From NCBI GenBank assembly GCA_017505745.1, contig JAFVOP010000110.1:1-36639 (forward strand): a stretch of 36,639 nt of DNA. The letters are read 5' to 3'. Below, piece after piece: positions 8,787-16,240 of this stretch. The notes beneath the pieces are model-generated. The model was given only the letters and a program-made list of their open reading frames with translations. It ran no database searches and was not told where the DNA came from. The translations under genes and the position numbers were made by a program. The stretch comes from Clostridia bacterium. Its GTDB lineage: Bacteria > Bacillota > Clostridia > Oscillospirales > CAG-272. How positions within the stretch are numbered: the stretch's first letter is position 1; the number at the start of each line of letters is the position of its first letter.

Positions 8787-8816
8787 ATTGTATGGACAAA
8801 ATCTTTCGGTTATGAC
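8787..8816 (-). promoter_or_regulatory. candidate sigma-E-type sporulation promoter before the PBP gene
   Basis: On the minus strand GTCATAAC (8809-8816) is separated by 14 nt from CATACAAT (8787-8794). The second element matches the Bacillus sigma-E -10 consensus CATACAMT at every base. The first matches five of seven bases of KMATATT, and the spacing is standard. The PBP start codon is about 70 nt beyond the predicted transcription start. In B. subtilis spoVD is known to be transcribed by sigma-E. No experiment supports this site. Confidence 0.55.
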
Positions 8817-8825
8817 TCGCTTTCC

Positions 8826-9686
8826 TTATTTAATTCCCATTGCGCTCAGGATCGCGGAAAGGCCCACCTGCTCCTCACGCTCGGTATCGTATATTTCTAC
8901 GGAATCCTCTGCCTTCAGATCCAGGGAACCAACCTTTACATAGTCTCCCTTCACCATGCCGTATTCCTCCATGGCAATGCGGCGGATCTCCAACAGATCG
9001 TATTTGACGTTGAAATCCGAGCGCAGCTCCGACACCTCGTCCGAGATCACGGAAAGCTCATTCTTCAGATCTCCGATTGCGCTTTCGGTACGCATCAGCA
9101 TCACCGAGCTGGCAATGATCAGCATCAGGGAGATCGCAATAACCACCGCCGCCACGAATGCGGAAAGCGGAAATCTTTTTTGCTCCTTGGAGGTATCGGC
9201 CTTTGCGCCGTCAAACCAAGTGGGCATCGCGCGCTTGAGTCGGTTTCCTGCCGATTGGGAGATCTCCTTCACGCGTGTGGAAAGTGTGTTGGCAGGCGTT
9301 TCCAAAGCTGCCTGCTCTTGAACCGTCTCAACAGCCGATTCGTAGACATCCATCCCCGTATTTCCCGAAAAATCGACATTTTGAATGCGACGGGCACGGG
9401 TCTCGGAAAAATAGCGAACCAGATCGGAAACCGACATTTCGGATTTGCCCCGACGGTAACGCGCGCTCACGGCCACCTCCGAAAGCAGGGACAACCGATA
9501 AGCATCCGGCGCCAACGCACGGGTCTCTTCTTCTCTGTGAAGCTGGCGGGTTGCATCCTTCAAAACGGCTTTGTGCAGATCCCGCGCGGCCGTTTGGGCG
9601 GAAAGCGCGCGAGGCTGCATCTCCGTCAACCGTTGCATTCCCTGTTCTTCGGGATATGAGATCACTCTTGTCTCTGCAAGCTCCAT
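8826..9686 (-). CDS. FtsL/DivIC-like division protein with long cytoplasmic N-terminus
   Basis: A 286-residue protein in the ftsL position, between rsmH and the PBP gene. About 170 polar, charged residues come first. A single membrane segment (about residues 173-195) is followed by a short heptad-like coiled coil (about 197-225). LLEIRRIAMEEYGMVKGDYV near 229 matches the IA..LGM pattern that closes the coiled coil in FtsL/FtsB/DivIC proteins. Its job would be to join the division complex and activate the SEDS/PBP pair. Typical FtsL proteins are only 90-130 residues, so the N-terminal extension is unusual; no domain is recognisable in it. The ATG has AAAGGAG 9 nt upstream. FtsL family sequences diverge fast, so the call rests on topology, the tail motif and position. 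Confidence 0.75.
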   Translation of the reverse strand: MELAETRVISYPEEQGMQRLTEMQPRALSAQTAARDLHKAVLKDATRQLHREEETRALAPDAYRLSLLSEVAVSARYRRGKSEMSVSDLVRYFSETRARRIQNVDFSGNTGMDVYESAVETVQEQAALETPANTLSTRVKEISQSAGNRLKRAMPTWFDGAKADTSKEQKRFPLSAFVAAVVIAISLMLIIASSVMLMRTESAIGDLKNELSVISDEVSELRSDFNVKYDLLEIRRIAMEEYGMVKGDYVKVGSLDLKAEDSVEIYDTEREEQVGLSAILSAMGIK

Positions 9687-9736
9687 GCTTTCCGGCTCCT
9701 TTCTTTTTCTACATTATTTTACTGAGACCTTGTCAC

Positions 9737-10684
9737 TCAAAGCTTTTCGGCAACGCGCAGCTTTGCGCTTCTCGATCTCGGATTATCTTCCAATTCCTTT
9801 TGTGACGGCAAGATCGGCTTTCGGCTGATCACCTTTACCTCAGGGCGCTTGCCGCACACACAAACCGGAAAGCTTTTGGGACAGGTGCATCCCTCGGCCA
9901 GACTCGCAAAGGTCTGCTTTACGATGCGGTCCTCCAACGAATGGAAGGTAATGATCGCAATTCTGCCACCGGGATTCAAAAGACGAACGGCGGAACGGAT
10001 CGCCGGGGCGATCACATCCAGCTCGGCGTTCACCTCAATGCGCAAAGCCTGAAACGAACGCTTTGCCGGATGATGTCCGCCGTCTCTCGCTGCGGAAGGG
10101 ATCGAGCGTTTGATGATCTCTACCAGTTCCCCTGTGGTTTCGATCGGTGCCTTCTCCCTTTCGCGGATAATATTTGATGCAATACGGGAAGAAAATCGCT
10201 CTTCGCCATATTCAAAGAGGATCCTTCGGATGCGATCCTCACTGTATTCATTCACAACGGTTCTCGCCGTGAGTGGATTGCGAGTATCCATTCGCATATC
10301 CAGCGGTGCATCCGCCTGATAGGAAAATCCTCGCTCGGCGGTATCCAGCTGATAGGAGGATACGCCAAGGTCCAACAGCAATCCGTCAATATGCGCAATC
10401 TCCAGGGATTTGCATACTGCATCAAGATCGCAAAAATTACTGCGAATCACGCAAGCACGTTCCCCGTAGACCGAAAGGCGCTCGGTTGCCACCGCAACCG
10501 CCGTTTCATCCTGATCGAGTGCCAGGAGTCGGCCGTTCTCGGAAAGCCTTGAAGCGATCACCGAGCTGTGCCCCGCGCCTCCTGCCGTACCGTCCACGTA
10601 AACTCCGTCGGGGCGAATGGCAAGTGCTTGGATACATTCCTCCAAAAGAACGGATTTATGAGAAAATGAAATACTCTCTGCCAT
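9737..10684 (-). CDS. rsmH: RsmH (MraW), 16S rRNA C1402 N4-methyltransferase
   Basis: A 315-residue SAM-dependent enzyme that methylates N4 of C1402 in 16S rRNA, in the decoding centre. The N-terminus SFSHKSVLLEECIQAL is typical, followed by the SAM-binding DGTAGGAGHS near residue 32. LLDLGVSSYQLD near 105, RGFSYQADAPLDMRMD near 120 and IITFHSLEDRIVK near 245 are family signatures, and the tail carries the usual RSRSAKLRVAEK. AAAGGA is upstream of the ATG. It is the second gene of the operon, its standard position behind mraZ. Confidence 0.98.
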   Translation of the reverse strand: MAESISFSHKSVLLEECIQALAIRPDGVYVDGTAGGAGHSSVIASRLSENGRLLALDQDETAVAVATERLSVYGERACVIRSNFCDLDAVCKSLEIAHIDGLLLDLGVSSYQLDTAERGFSYQADAPLDMRMDTRNPLTARTVVNEYSEDRIRRILFEYGEERFSSRIASNIIREREKAPIETTGELVEIIKRSIPSAARDGGHHPAKRSFQALRIEVNAELDVIAPAIRSAVRLLNPGGRIAIITFHSLEDRIVKQTFASLAEGCTCPKSFPVCVCGKRPEVKVISRKPILPSQKELEDNPRSRSAKLRVAEKL

Positions 10685-10718
10685 ATTGAATTCCGTCCTT
10701 TCCTGATTTTAAAACCGA

Positions 10719-11141
10719 TTATAGCCCAAGAGACTCGAGCTCTGCGAGCATATCGGAGATATCCTCGCTCTCCTTCATTTGGTTGTAGGTTTCCTCTGCC
10801 CAGATCTCGGCGTAATCACAGCAGCCAACGATCACCACATTGCGATCGATCTTTGCATGTGCAACCAGCTCCTGCGGCAACACGATTCGGCCTTGCCCAT
10901 CGGGAGAAACCTGTACGAGTGAGGAATGCAGAAACCGAAGGATCTTCTCGGAAAGACGGCGGTTTTGCTCGCGCAACGGCGCAATGTAGGCTTCCCACCC
11001 CGCCTGCGAATACACCTTGAGGCAGGCCTCACGGATATCCTTGGCAACCACAAAGGTTTCCCCCAGCTCGTCTCTGAGCTTAGCAGGGATAAAAACGCGT
11101 TTTTTACTGTCAAGATTGTGTCTGTATTCACCACCGAACAT
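10719..11141 (-). CDS. mraZ: MraZ, transcriptional regulator of the dcw operon
   Basis: A 140-residue protein of the MraZ/AbrB-fold family, first gene of the division operon. Two copies of the MraZ half are visible: MFGGEYRHNLDSKKRVFIPA at the start, and SPDGQGRIVLPQELVAHA in the second half. MraZ forms ring-shaped oligomers that bind short direct repeats in its own promoter. I placed the start at 11141 because AAAGGAGG lies 8 nt upstream (11150-11157) and MFGGEYRH is the conserved family start. The longer frame that begins at 11216 would run through the operator repeats and is rejected. Four such repeats lie at 11191-11230, consistent with autoregulation. Confidence 0.97.
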   Translation of the reverse strand: MFGGEYRHNLDSKKRVFIPAKLRDELGETFVVAKDIREACLKVYSQAGWEAYIAPLREQNRRLSEKILRFLHSSLVQVSPDGQGRIVLPQELVAHAKIDRNVVIVGCCDYAEIWAEETYNQMKESEDISDMLAELESLGL

Positions 11142-11149
11142 CTTCTGTT

Positions 11150-11157
11150 CCTCCTTT
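11150..11157 (-). promoter_or_regulatory. ribosome binding site fixing the mraZ start
   Basis: A perfect AAAGGAGG on the minus strand, 8 nt before the ATG at 11141. It rules out the in-frame upstream start at 11216. Confidence 0.8.
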
Positions 11158-11190
11158 CCTCGCAGCTTGTGGGGATCGCAGTCATTTTTG

Positions 11191-11230
11191 CTCCACTTTT
11201 CAACACTTTGCTCCACTTTCCACCACTTTG
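11191..11230 (-). promoter_or_regulatory. MraZ operator: four 10-bp direct repeats
   Basis: Read on the minus strand, four consecutive 10-mers are CAAAGTGGTG, GAAAGTGGAG, CAAAGTGTTG and AAAAGTGGAG. All share AAAGTG, and three of four continue GTGG[TA]G. The exact 10-bp period places them on one face of the helix, as known for MraZ boxes (GTGG-type repeats in the mraZ promoter of other bacteria). They begin 5 bp downstream of the -10 box and so cover the predicted transcription start, which fits repression. Confidence 0.85.
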
Positions 11231-11235
11231 ACTAT

Positions 11236-11264
11236 ATTATAACCGATTTATTTCATTTGTGCAA
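11236..11264 (-). promoter_or_regulatory. sigma-A-type promoter of the dcw operon
   Basis: TTGCAC (11259-11264) and TATAAT (11236-11241) are separated by 17 bp on the minus strand. The predicted start is near 11229, giving a leader of about 88 nt before mraZ that contains the MraZ repeats. Confidence 0.8.
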
Positions 11265-11432
11265 TAGGTTTTTTCAAATTTTTTTGATTTTTTTAAAATT
11301 TTTTTCGGCTTTTTTTCGTGTCAAAGTCAACGACTCCCCACCGGTCCTTTGAATTCGGCTTTTTTCGTCTTTTTTCTTGCAAAAGTCGCAAAAAGATCGC
11401 AAAAGTTTCCGCACAGAAGTTGGAAAAAATGC
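11265..11432. other. AT-rich divergent intergenic region with phased A/T tracts
   Basis: This stretch separates the dcw promoter from the helicase promoter. Runs of six to seven T lie at 11269-11274, 11279-11285, 11288-11294, 11299-11305 and 11310-11316, with centres about 9-11 bp apart. A second set of A or T runs follows at 11359-11364, 11369-11374, 11380-11383, 11389-11393 and 11400-11403. Tracts in helical phase usually bend DNA, and A-tracts just upstream of a -35 box can act as UP elements. No gene is visible here. Confidence 0.5.
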
Positions 11433-11461
11433 TTGACGGAAAATGTAAAATATGATATACT
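11433..11461 (+). promoter_or_regulatory. sigma-A-type promoter of the helicase gene
   Basis: TTGACG (11433-11438), a 17-bp spacer and TATACT (11456-11461). The predicted start near 11468 leaves a leader of about 45 nt to the ATG at 11514. Confidence 0.75.
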
Positions 11462-11513
11462 GTTAGATGAATATCTATATCGAACCGACACTGCAACAGA
11501 AAGAAGGAAAACC

Positions 11514-14500
11514 ATGGAACAAAAGCAAAAAAACGTCGCGCAGACCGAGCTTGAGGAAGAGCTCTTTCAGCTGCGCCAACATCTGAAGGACCGCGAAAAG
11601 CGCAAAACCGGACGGACGCCGCAGATCTGCCCGGATGATTCTCTGCGCGAAATTGCGCGTCTGATGCCGCGAAAGGCCTCGGATTTTTACAGCATCCCCG
11701 GTATCGGCCCCTCCTTTGTGGAGAATTTTTCACAGGATTTTCTGAACCTTCTTTCCAAACATACCAAGGAGGGCTCCTCACCCATTCCGGTCAACCGCTC
11801 GGTGGAGGAAACGCTTCGCGAGCTCTCGAAAAAGCTGATCAACATCAACCGCAACAATCGCATGCTGTTTTTGCCCCGTCTTTCCCCGAAATACGCCATC
11901 GATCTTTTCCCGCCCGACGGTGCCTACAATCCGCTGGACATTCTCTTTGGGGAAAACAAGGGCCCCATGACCGTTGCCGACGTTTCCTCACAGGATCTGC
12001 CCCGCACCTCTCCCACACGGGAGCGCTACCGCCAGCTGGTAGGTCTCATCCGTGAAACGGTACGCGATATGCGCGACAAGGGCCAAAACGATCTCTACAT
12101 TGGATATCCCTTTGTGCAGGGCAACCTGGTAAACGGAGAATTTGGCATCCGCGCGCCCCTGTGCCTCTTTCCCGTGGTGCTCGACCGCAGCACGGCTGAT
12201 ATCACGGTGCAGCTGGACTCCACCCGCGACATCATCTACAACGGCACCTTGATCCTGGCGCATGATAAATTCAACAGCATCACCACTCCGCTGCCCGACT
12301 GTGTGATCGAGGAGCTGGATCCCGATACCTTCCTGCAGTCCCTGCTTGATTTCTACAAAGAGAACGATATCCGCATTGAGTACGACAGCGACGAGCTGAA
12401 GAAATTCAAGGAATATCCCGGGGACACTTTCCCACACTATACGCGCGGTACGCTGAAGCTGGTGCACAACATCATTATCGGAAAATTCCCGGCTTACGCC
12501 AACTCGATCCAGCGTGACTTTGACGAGATCCTGGACAAGGGACTGATCAACCGCTTGGTAGCGGATCTGATCTCAGATTACGGCGCGACCGATTTTTATT
12601 CCGAGAACACCAACGCAGATCTGGAGCTCAACCATCCCGATAAAAAGCAACCGAGCATCAGTGAGCATTCCCTGGTGTATATCAACGCGCTCAACAGCGC
12701 ACAGGAGGCCGTTCTGCACGCGGCAGAGACCATGAATGAGCTCGTGGTGGAGGGCCCTCCCGGTACCGGAAAATCCCAAACCATCACCAGCCTGATCACC
12801 CAATTTGTCAACGAAGGTAAAAACGTCCTTATGGTGTCCGAAAAGAAAACCGCGCTCGACGTGGTATATTCGCGTCTCGGCACTCTTTCCCGCTACGCCA
12901 TGATGATGGACGATTCCAACAATAAAAATCTCTTTTATACCCAGCTGGAGCGTCTGCTTTTCAGCAATGATTCCAACGCGCCTCTGCAGGCTCCCGATCT
13001 CTCGGCCATTTCCGCCGAGATCGACACCGATGTGGCAACCCTTGAGGTAATTGCGGACAAGCTCTTTACCCCCGGCACCTTTGGTGTAGAGCCCTATATG
13101 CTCTATATGGAGAGCCGCCGCATCAATCTGCAAAATCACGAGCAGATCAAGACCTACAAAACGATCCGCAGCATGATGACGCCCGAATTACTTGATCTGA
13201 AGTATGACGAGGTAGCGGCCATCCACAAAAAATTCGCCAACGGACAGCTCACCGATAGCCTCGATCACTATCAGCTTACCATTGAGCGCTATCCCTGGTT
13301 CCTCCAGATGAAGGACACGCTCTCTCAATACGATCTGATCCTCTTCTCGGATTCGATCGACGAGCTGATCCTGAAGGTGGACGAGTGGCGAAATTTGCCT
13401 TTCCTCAAGAGGCAGGCCTCCAAAAACCGTCTTACCAAAGAAATTCAGACGGCTACCAAGGATTATTTCAACAAAAATGCCGGAGCCTATACGGTACGGC
13501 TGATCATGGAGCAGCCCGAGGCTGTCAAGCAGAGTCTGAAGGAGTTTACCGCCGGCTACGCCAATCTCAAGCCCGTGGTCACCGGACTGACCAAAAACGA
13601 AACGCTCTATCTCACCGCGCTTCGCAAGATCCATAAGATCTGCGGGGGCACCGTGATCGAATGGAATGACGAGCTTTACAACACCATGCTCTTCGAGCAC
13701 ATTCAGCGCTTTGAGATGGAAAACCGTACGCTGATGCCGCAGGTTGCCTCCTTTGAAAAGATCATTTCCTCGATCGAAAAGGCGATCCACGAAAAGCAAG
13801 GTCTGGCAAAGCAGCGCATTGCCAAGGTGCTGGCCGACGATCTCCAGTATATCACCGCCTCCAAGCGCAAGGGTGAGATCAACCGCGCAATTGAAAGTCG
13901 CCGCCGCGCAAGCGTTGCAAAATTTGTAAAGAAGTTCGACTTTGAGCTCTTCAAGGCGATCAAGATCTGGCTGATGACTCCCGAGGCGGTTTCCGAGGTG
14001 CTTCCCCAGCAAAACGACCTGTTTGATCTGTTGATCTTCGACGAGGCATCCCAGCTGTATGTGGAAAAGAGTATCCCCTCGATCATCCGCGCCAAAAAGG
14101 TGGTCATTGCGGGCGACCACAAGCAGCTACGTCCCTCCAGCCTTGGCGAGGGTCGCTTCGAAATGTCGGAGGATCTGCTTGACGAGGACGCAGAAATCTC
14201 GGCGGCATTGGAAGAAGAGAGCCTGTTGGATCTGGCGCGCTTCCGCTACCCCGACGTTCTGCTCAACACCCATTACCGTTCCAAATACGAGGAACTCATC
14301 GACTTCTCAAACTACGCCTTTTATAAGGGACGCCTGTTTGTGGCCCCCAATACCGACGCGCCCGAAAAGCCCCCCATCGAGGTCCATCTGGTGGACAACG
14401 CAGTATGGCAGGGACGCGCAAACCGCAAGGAGGCCGAGCGGATTGTTAAGCTGATCAAGGAATTCTTCCAAACCCGCCAAAACAACGAAACGATCGGCGT

Positions 14501-15290
14501 GATCGCCTTCAATGCCTCGCAGCGGGATATGATCTATGACGTGATCGATGAGGAGTCGCTCAAAGACCACGCGTTCGGGCTTCAGGTCCGCGCGGAAATG
14601 TCCCGCAAGGACAACGGCGAGGATACGGGTCTGTTCATTAAAAACATCGAAAGCGTACAGGGAGACGAGCGTGACGTGATCATGTTCTCGATCGGCTACG
14701 CCAAGAACACCAGCGGACGTCTGATGCACAACTTTGGTTGGCTCAACCAAAAGGGCGGCGAAAACCGCCTTAACGTGGCGATCAGCCGCGCCAAGCAGAA
14801 GATCCATATCGTCACCTCGTTCCGTCCGTCCGAGCTGATGCTGGACGACGCCAAAAACGAAGGACCGCGGATCCTCAAGCGCTACCTGGAGTATGCCTTT
14901 GCCGTGAGCAACAACGACAAAGAGGATGCCGAGCGTATTCTGCAATCCTTTGGCGAAACCTACGGCATCGCCCCCGTGGCATTTGAGACCGAATACGCAC
15001 AAAAGGTGGCAAATGCCCTGCGAGAAAAAGGCTATGACATTGATACCCAGGTGGGTATCGGCGGATATCGCATCGACATTGCCGTACGCAAGAACGGCAG
15101 ATATGTGCTTGGGATCGAGTGTGACGGAAAGCTGTACAGCACCGCCGCATCGGCCCGTGAGCGTGACTACCACCGTCAAAAATATCTGGAATCGCGCGGA
15201 TGGAGGATCAAGCGCATCTGGAGCATGGACTGGTGGAGAGATCCCCAGGCCGAGATCGCAAGCATCTGCGCTCTGGTAGACACTCTGTAA
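11514..15290 (+). CDS. large DUF4011-type SF1 helicase with C-terminal Vsr-like nuclease domain
   Basis: A 1258-residue protein. Near residues 45-85, MPRKASDFYSIPGIGPSFVE resembles an HRDC or helix-hairpin-helix DNA-binding segment. LSKKLININRNNRMLFLPRL near 100 begins a DUF4011-like region. The superfamily 1 helicase core has Walker A GPPGTGKSQT near 415, Walker B LLIFDEASQL near 840, GDHKQLRPSS just after, and VQGDERDV and NRLNVAISRAKQK near 1050-1090. The last 105 residues look like a Vsr/DUF559-type PD-(D/E)XK fold: YRIDIAV, then GIECDGKLY, then RDYHRQKYLESRGW. All key helicase and nuclease residues seem intact. I chose the ATG at 11514, behind AAGAAGGA and after the promoter; the frame extends to 11349 only through promoter DNA. 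It stands alone as a single-gene unit. Related architectures recur among DNA repair and phage defence proteins, so the role is open. Confidence 0.88.
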   Translation: MEQKQKNVAQTELEEELFQLRQHLKDREKRKTGRTPQICPDDSLREIARLMPRKASDFYSIPGIGPSFVENFSQDFLNLLSKHTKEGSSPIPVNRSVEETLRELSKKLININRNNRMLFLPRLSPKYAIDLFPPDGAYNPLDILFGENKGPMTVADVSSQDLPRTSPTRERYRQLVGLIRETVRDMRDKGQNDLYIGYPFVQGNLVNGEFGIRAPLCLFPVVLDRSTADITVQLDSTRDIIYNGTLILAHDKFNSITTPLPDCVIEELDPDTFLQSLLDFYKENDIRIEYDSDELKKFKEYPGDTFPHYTRGTLKLVHNIIIGKFPAYANSIQRDFDEILDKGLINRLVADLISDYGATDFYSENTNADLELNHPDKKQPSISEHSLVYINALNSAQEAVLHAAETMNELVVEGPPGTGKSQTITSLITQFVNEGKNVLMVSEKKTALDVVYSRLGTLSRYAMMMDDSNNKNLFYTQLERLLFSNDSNAPLQAPDLSAISAEIDTDVATLEVIADKLFTPGTFGVEPYMLYMESRRINLQNHEQIKTYKTIRSMMTPELLDLKYDEVAAIHKKFANGQLTDSLDHYQLTIERYPWFLQMKDTLSQYDLILFSDSIDELILKVDEWRNLPFLKRQASKNRLTKEIQTATKDYFNKNAGAYTVRLIMEQPEAVKQSLKEFTAGYANLKPVVTGLTKNETLYLTALRKIHKICGGTVIEWNDELYNTMLFEHIQRFEMENRTLMPQVASFEKIISSIEKAIHEKQGLAKQRIAKVLADDLQYITASKRKGEINRAIESRRRASVAKFVKKFDFELFKAIKIWLMTPEAVSEVLPQQNDLFDLLIFDEASQLYVEKSIPSIIRAKKVVIAGDHKQLRPSSLGEGRFEMSEDLLDEDAEISAALEEESLLDLARFRYPDVLLNTHYRSKYEELIDFSNYAFYKGRLFVAPNTDAPEKPPIEVHLVDNAVWQGRANRKEAERIVKLIKEFFQTRQNNETIGVIAFNASQRDMIYDVIDEESLKDHAFGLQVRAEMSRKDNGEDTGLFIKNIESVQGDERDVIMFSIGYAKNTSGRLMHNFGWLNQKGGENRLNVAISRAKQKIHIVTSFRPSELMLDDAKNEGPRILKRYLEYAFAVSNNDKEDAERILQSFGETYGIAPVAFETEYAQKVANALREKGYDIDTQVGIGGYRIDIAVRKNGRYVLGIECDGKLYSTAASARERDYHRQKYLESRGWRIKRIWSMDWWRDPQAEIASICALVDTL

Positions 15291-15295
15291 ATTAC

Positions 15296-15337
15296 AAAAA
15301 AGAGCCTCGACCTTATCAAAGGTCGAGGCTCTTTTTT
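15296..15337. terminator. bidirectional rho-independent terminator
   Basis: A perfect 14-bp stem (15301-15314 with 15319-15332) closes a 4-nt ATCA loop, with A-run before and T-run after. It lies 10 nt beyond the helicase stop and 8 nt from the stop of the converging DUF4097 gene, so it can end both transcripts. Confidence 0.93.
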
Positions 15338-15345
15338 ACGGAGCA

Positions 15346-16227
15346 TTATTCGTATTTCATGAGAACCAGATTTCCGGAATCGGTCTCGATCACAACGGTG
15401 GCTTCCCCGCTCCCCGCTACAAACCGATCCCCGGACGGGGTCAGCGGAAAATCGTAGGAAAGCTGTCCCCGTTCGGTTTCCCAAGTCATGGCAAAGGAAG
15501 CGTTGGGCGGCAGGTACAGGGTCACATCCCCTGCGGAGGTAGAGATCTCCAGATCCTCGGGGCACGCGGCCATCCGCAGATCCACGCTTGCCCGTTCAGA
15601 CTCTACCGAAACGGCCCTCGCGGACAGTCCGTCTGCCACGATCTTTCCGGTCTCGCTCTCGGCAGAAAATTGGGAGAATTTGCAATTTCTTGCTACCAAA
15701 GCCCCCGCATCCGACGAAAAGTGCACCGCCTCGGCTTCAATATCAAACAGGACCACGTTAGCCGAATCGGTCTCGATCTCAACCGCAGAAAGCTGCGAAA
15801 AATAGGATTTCGGAATGCGCAGCGTCAATTGCTTTTCTCCGCTTCCCGTGCCGATCCCAAGCATCCAGGACGATTTTTGATGCTTGATTTGCAACGTCCC
15901 ATCATTCTCCAGCTTCCAGCGCAGCTGCGTACCCTCTGTAAGAGCGTAGGCCGCAGACTCGGAAAGCGAAATGTAACGGTCCTCACAGGCAACGATCTCC
16001 ACACCGCCGTCGATCCAATCGAGGTCGATCTTTTTCACCTGATCGCTGGGGATCGATCCTTCTCCAATTTCGAATCCCGTATCATCGTAACGGTAGTCCT
16101 CCCAACCAAAGGTCCATTTTCCGTCGGCCACCAAGGCGTTGAGTACGCCAATCACCACGGCCAACAGAACCAGAACCCCTATCACGGCCACCGCACCAAC
16201 GGCAATCCTTTTCAAACGTTTTTCCAT
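15346..16227 (-). CDS. membrane-anchored DUF4097-like beta-repeat protein
   Basis: A 293-residue protein with a basic start and one membrane helix at about residues 8-32. The rest is a run of short alternating beta strands such as VEIETDSANVVLFDIEAEAV, FSSDAGALVA and LEISTSAGDVTLYLP. This ladder of strand repeats with S/T-A/S-G-D/N-V turns is the hallmark of the DUF4097 (putative adhesin, LiaG-like) family. In Bacillota such proteins are often found with envelope-stress genes, and their biochemical role is unknown. It is the third gene of an operon, 13 nt behind the DHHW gene, with a strong AAAGGGAGG before its ATG. The context suggests an outward-facing envelope protein. Confidence 0.75.
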   Translation of the reverse strand: MEKRLKRIAVGAVAVIGVLVLLAVVIGVLNALVADGKWTFGWEDYRYDDTGFEIGEGSIPSDQVKKIDLDWIDGGVEIVACEDRYISLSESAAYALTEGTQLRWKLENDGTLQIKHQKSSWMLGIGTGSGEKQLTLRIPKSYFSQLSAVEIETDSANVVLFDIEAEAVHFSSDAGALVARNCKFSQFSAESETGKIVADGLSARAVSVESERASVDLRMAACPEDLEISTSAGDVTLYLPPNASFAMTWETERGQLSYDFPLTPSGDRFVAGSGEATVVIETDSGNLVLMKYE

Positions 16228-16240
16228 GGTGTACCTCCCT

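Noticed and set aside
11142-11216. Extended N-terminus of MraZ starting at 11216
   Set aside because: The extension would translate the MraZ boxes, has no ribosome binding site and precedes the conserved start MFGGEYRH, which has a perfect site.
11349-11513. Extended N-terminus of the helicase starting at 11349
   Set aside because: It covers the A/T tracts and the TTGACG-N17-TATACT promoter; the ATG at 11514 lies behind the predicted transcription start with a ribosome binding site.
12573-15179. Antisense frames of 188-310 residues inside the helicase gene
   Set aside because: The sense frame carries all helicase motifs; the antisense frames show none.
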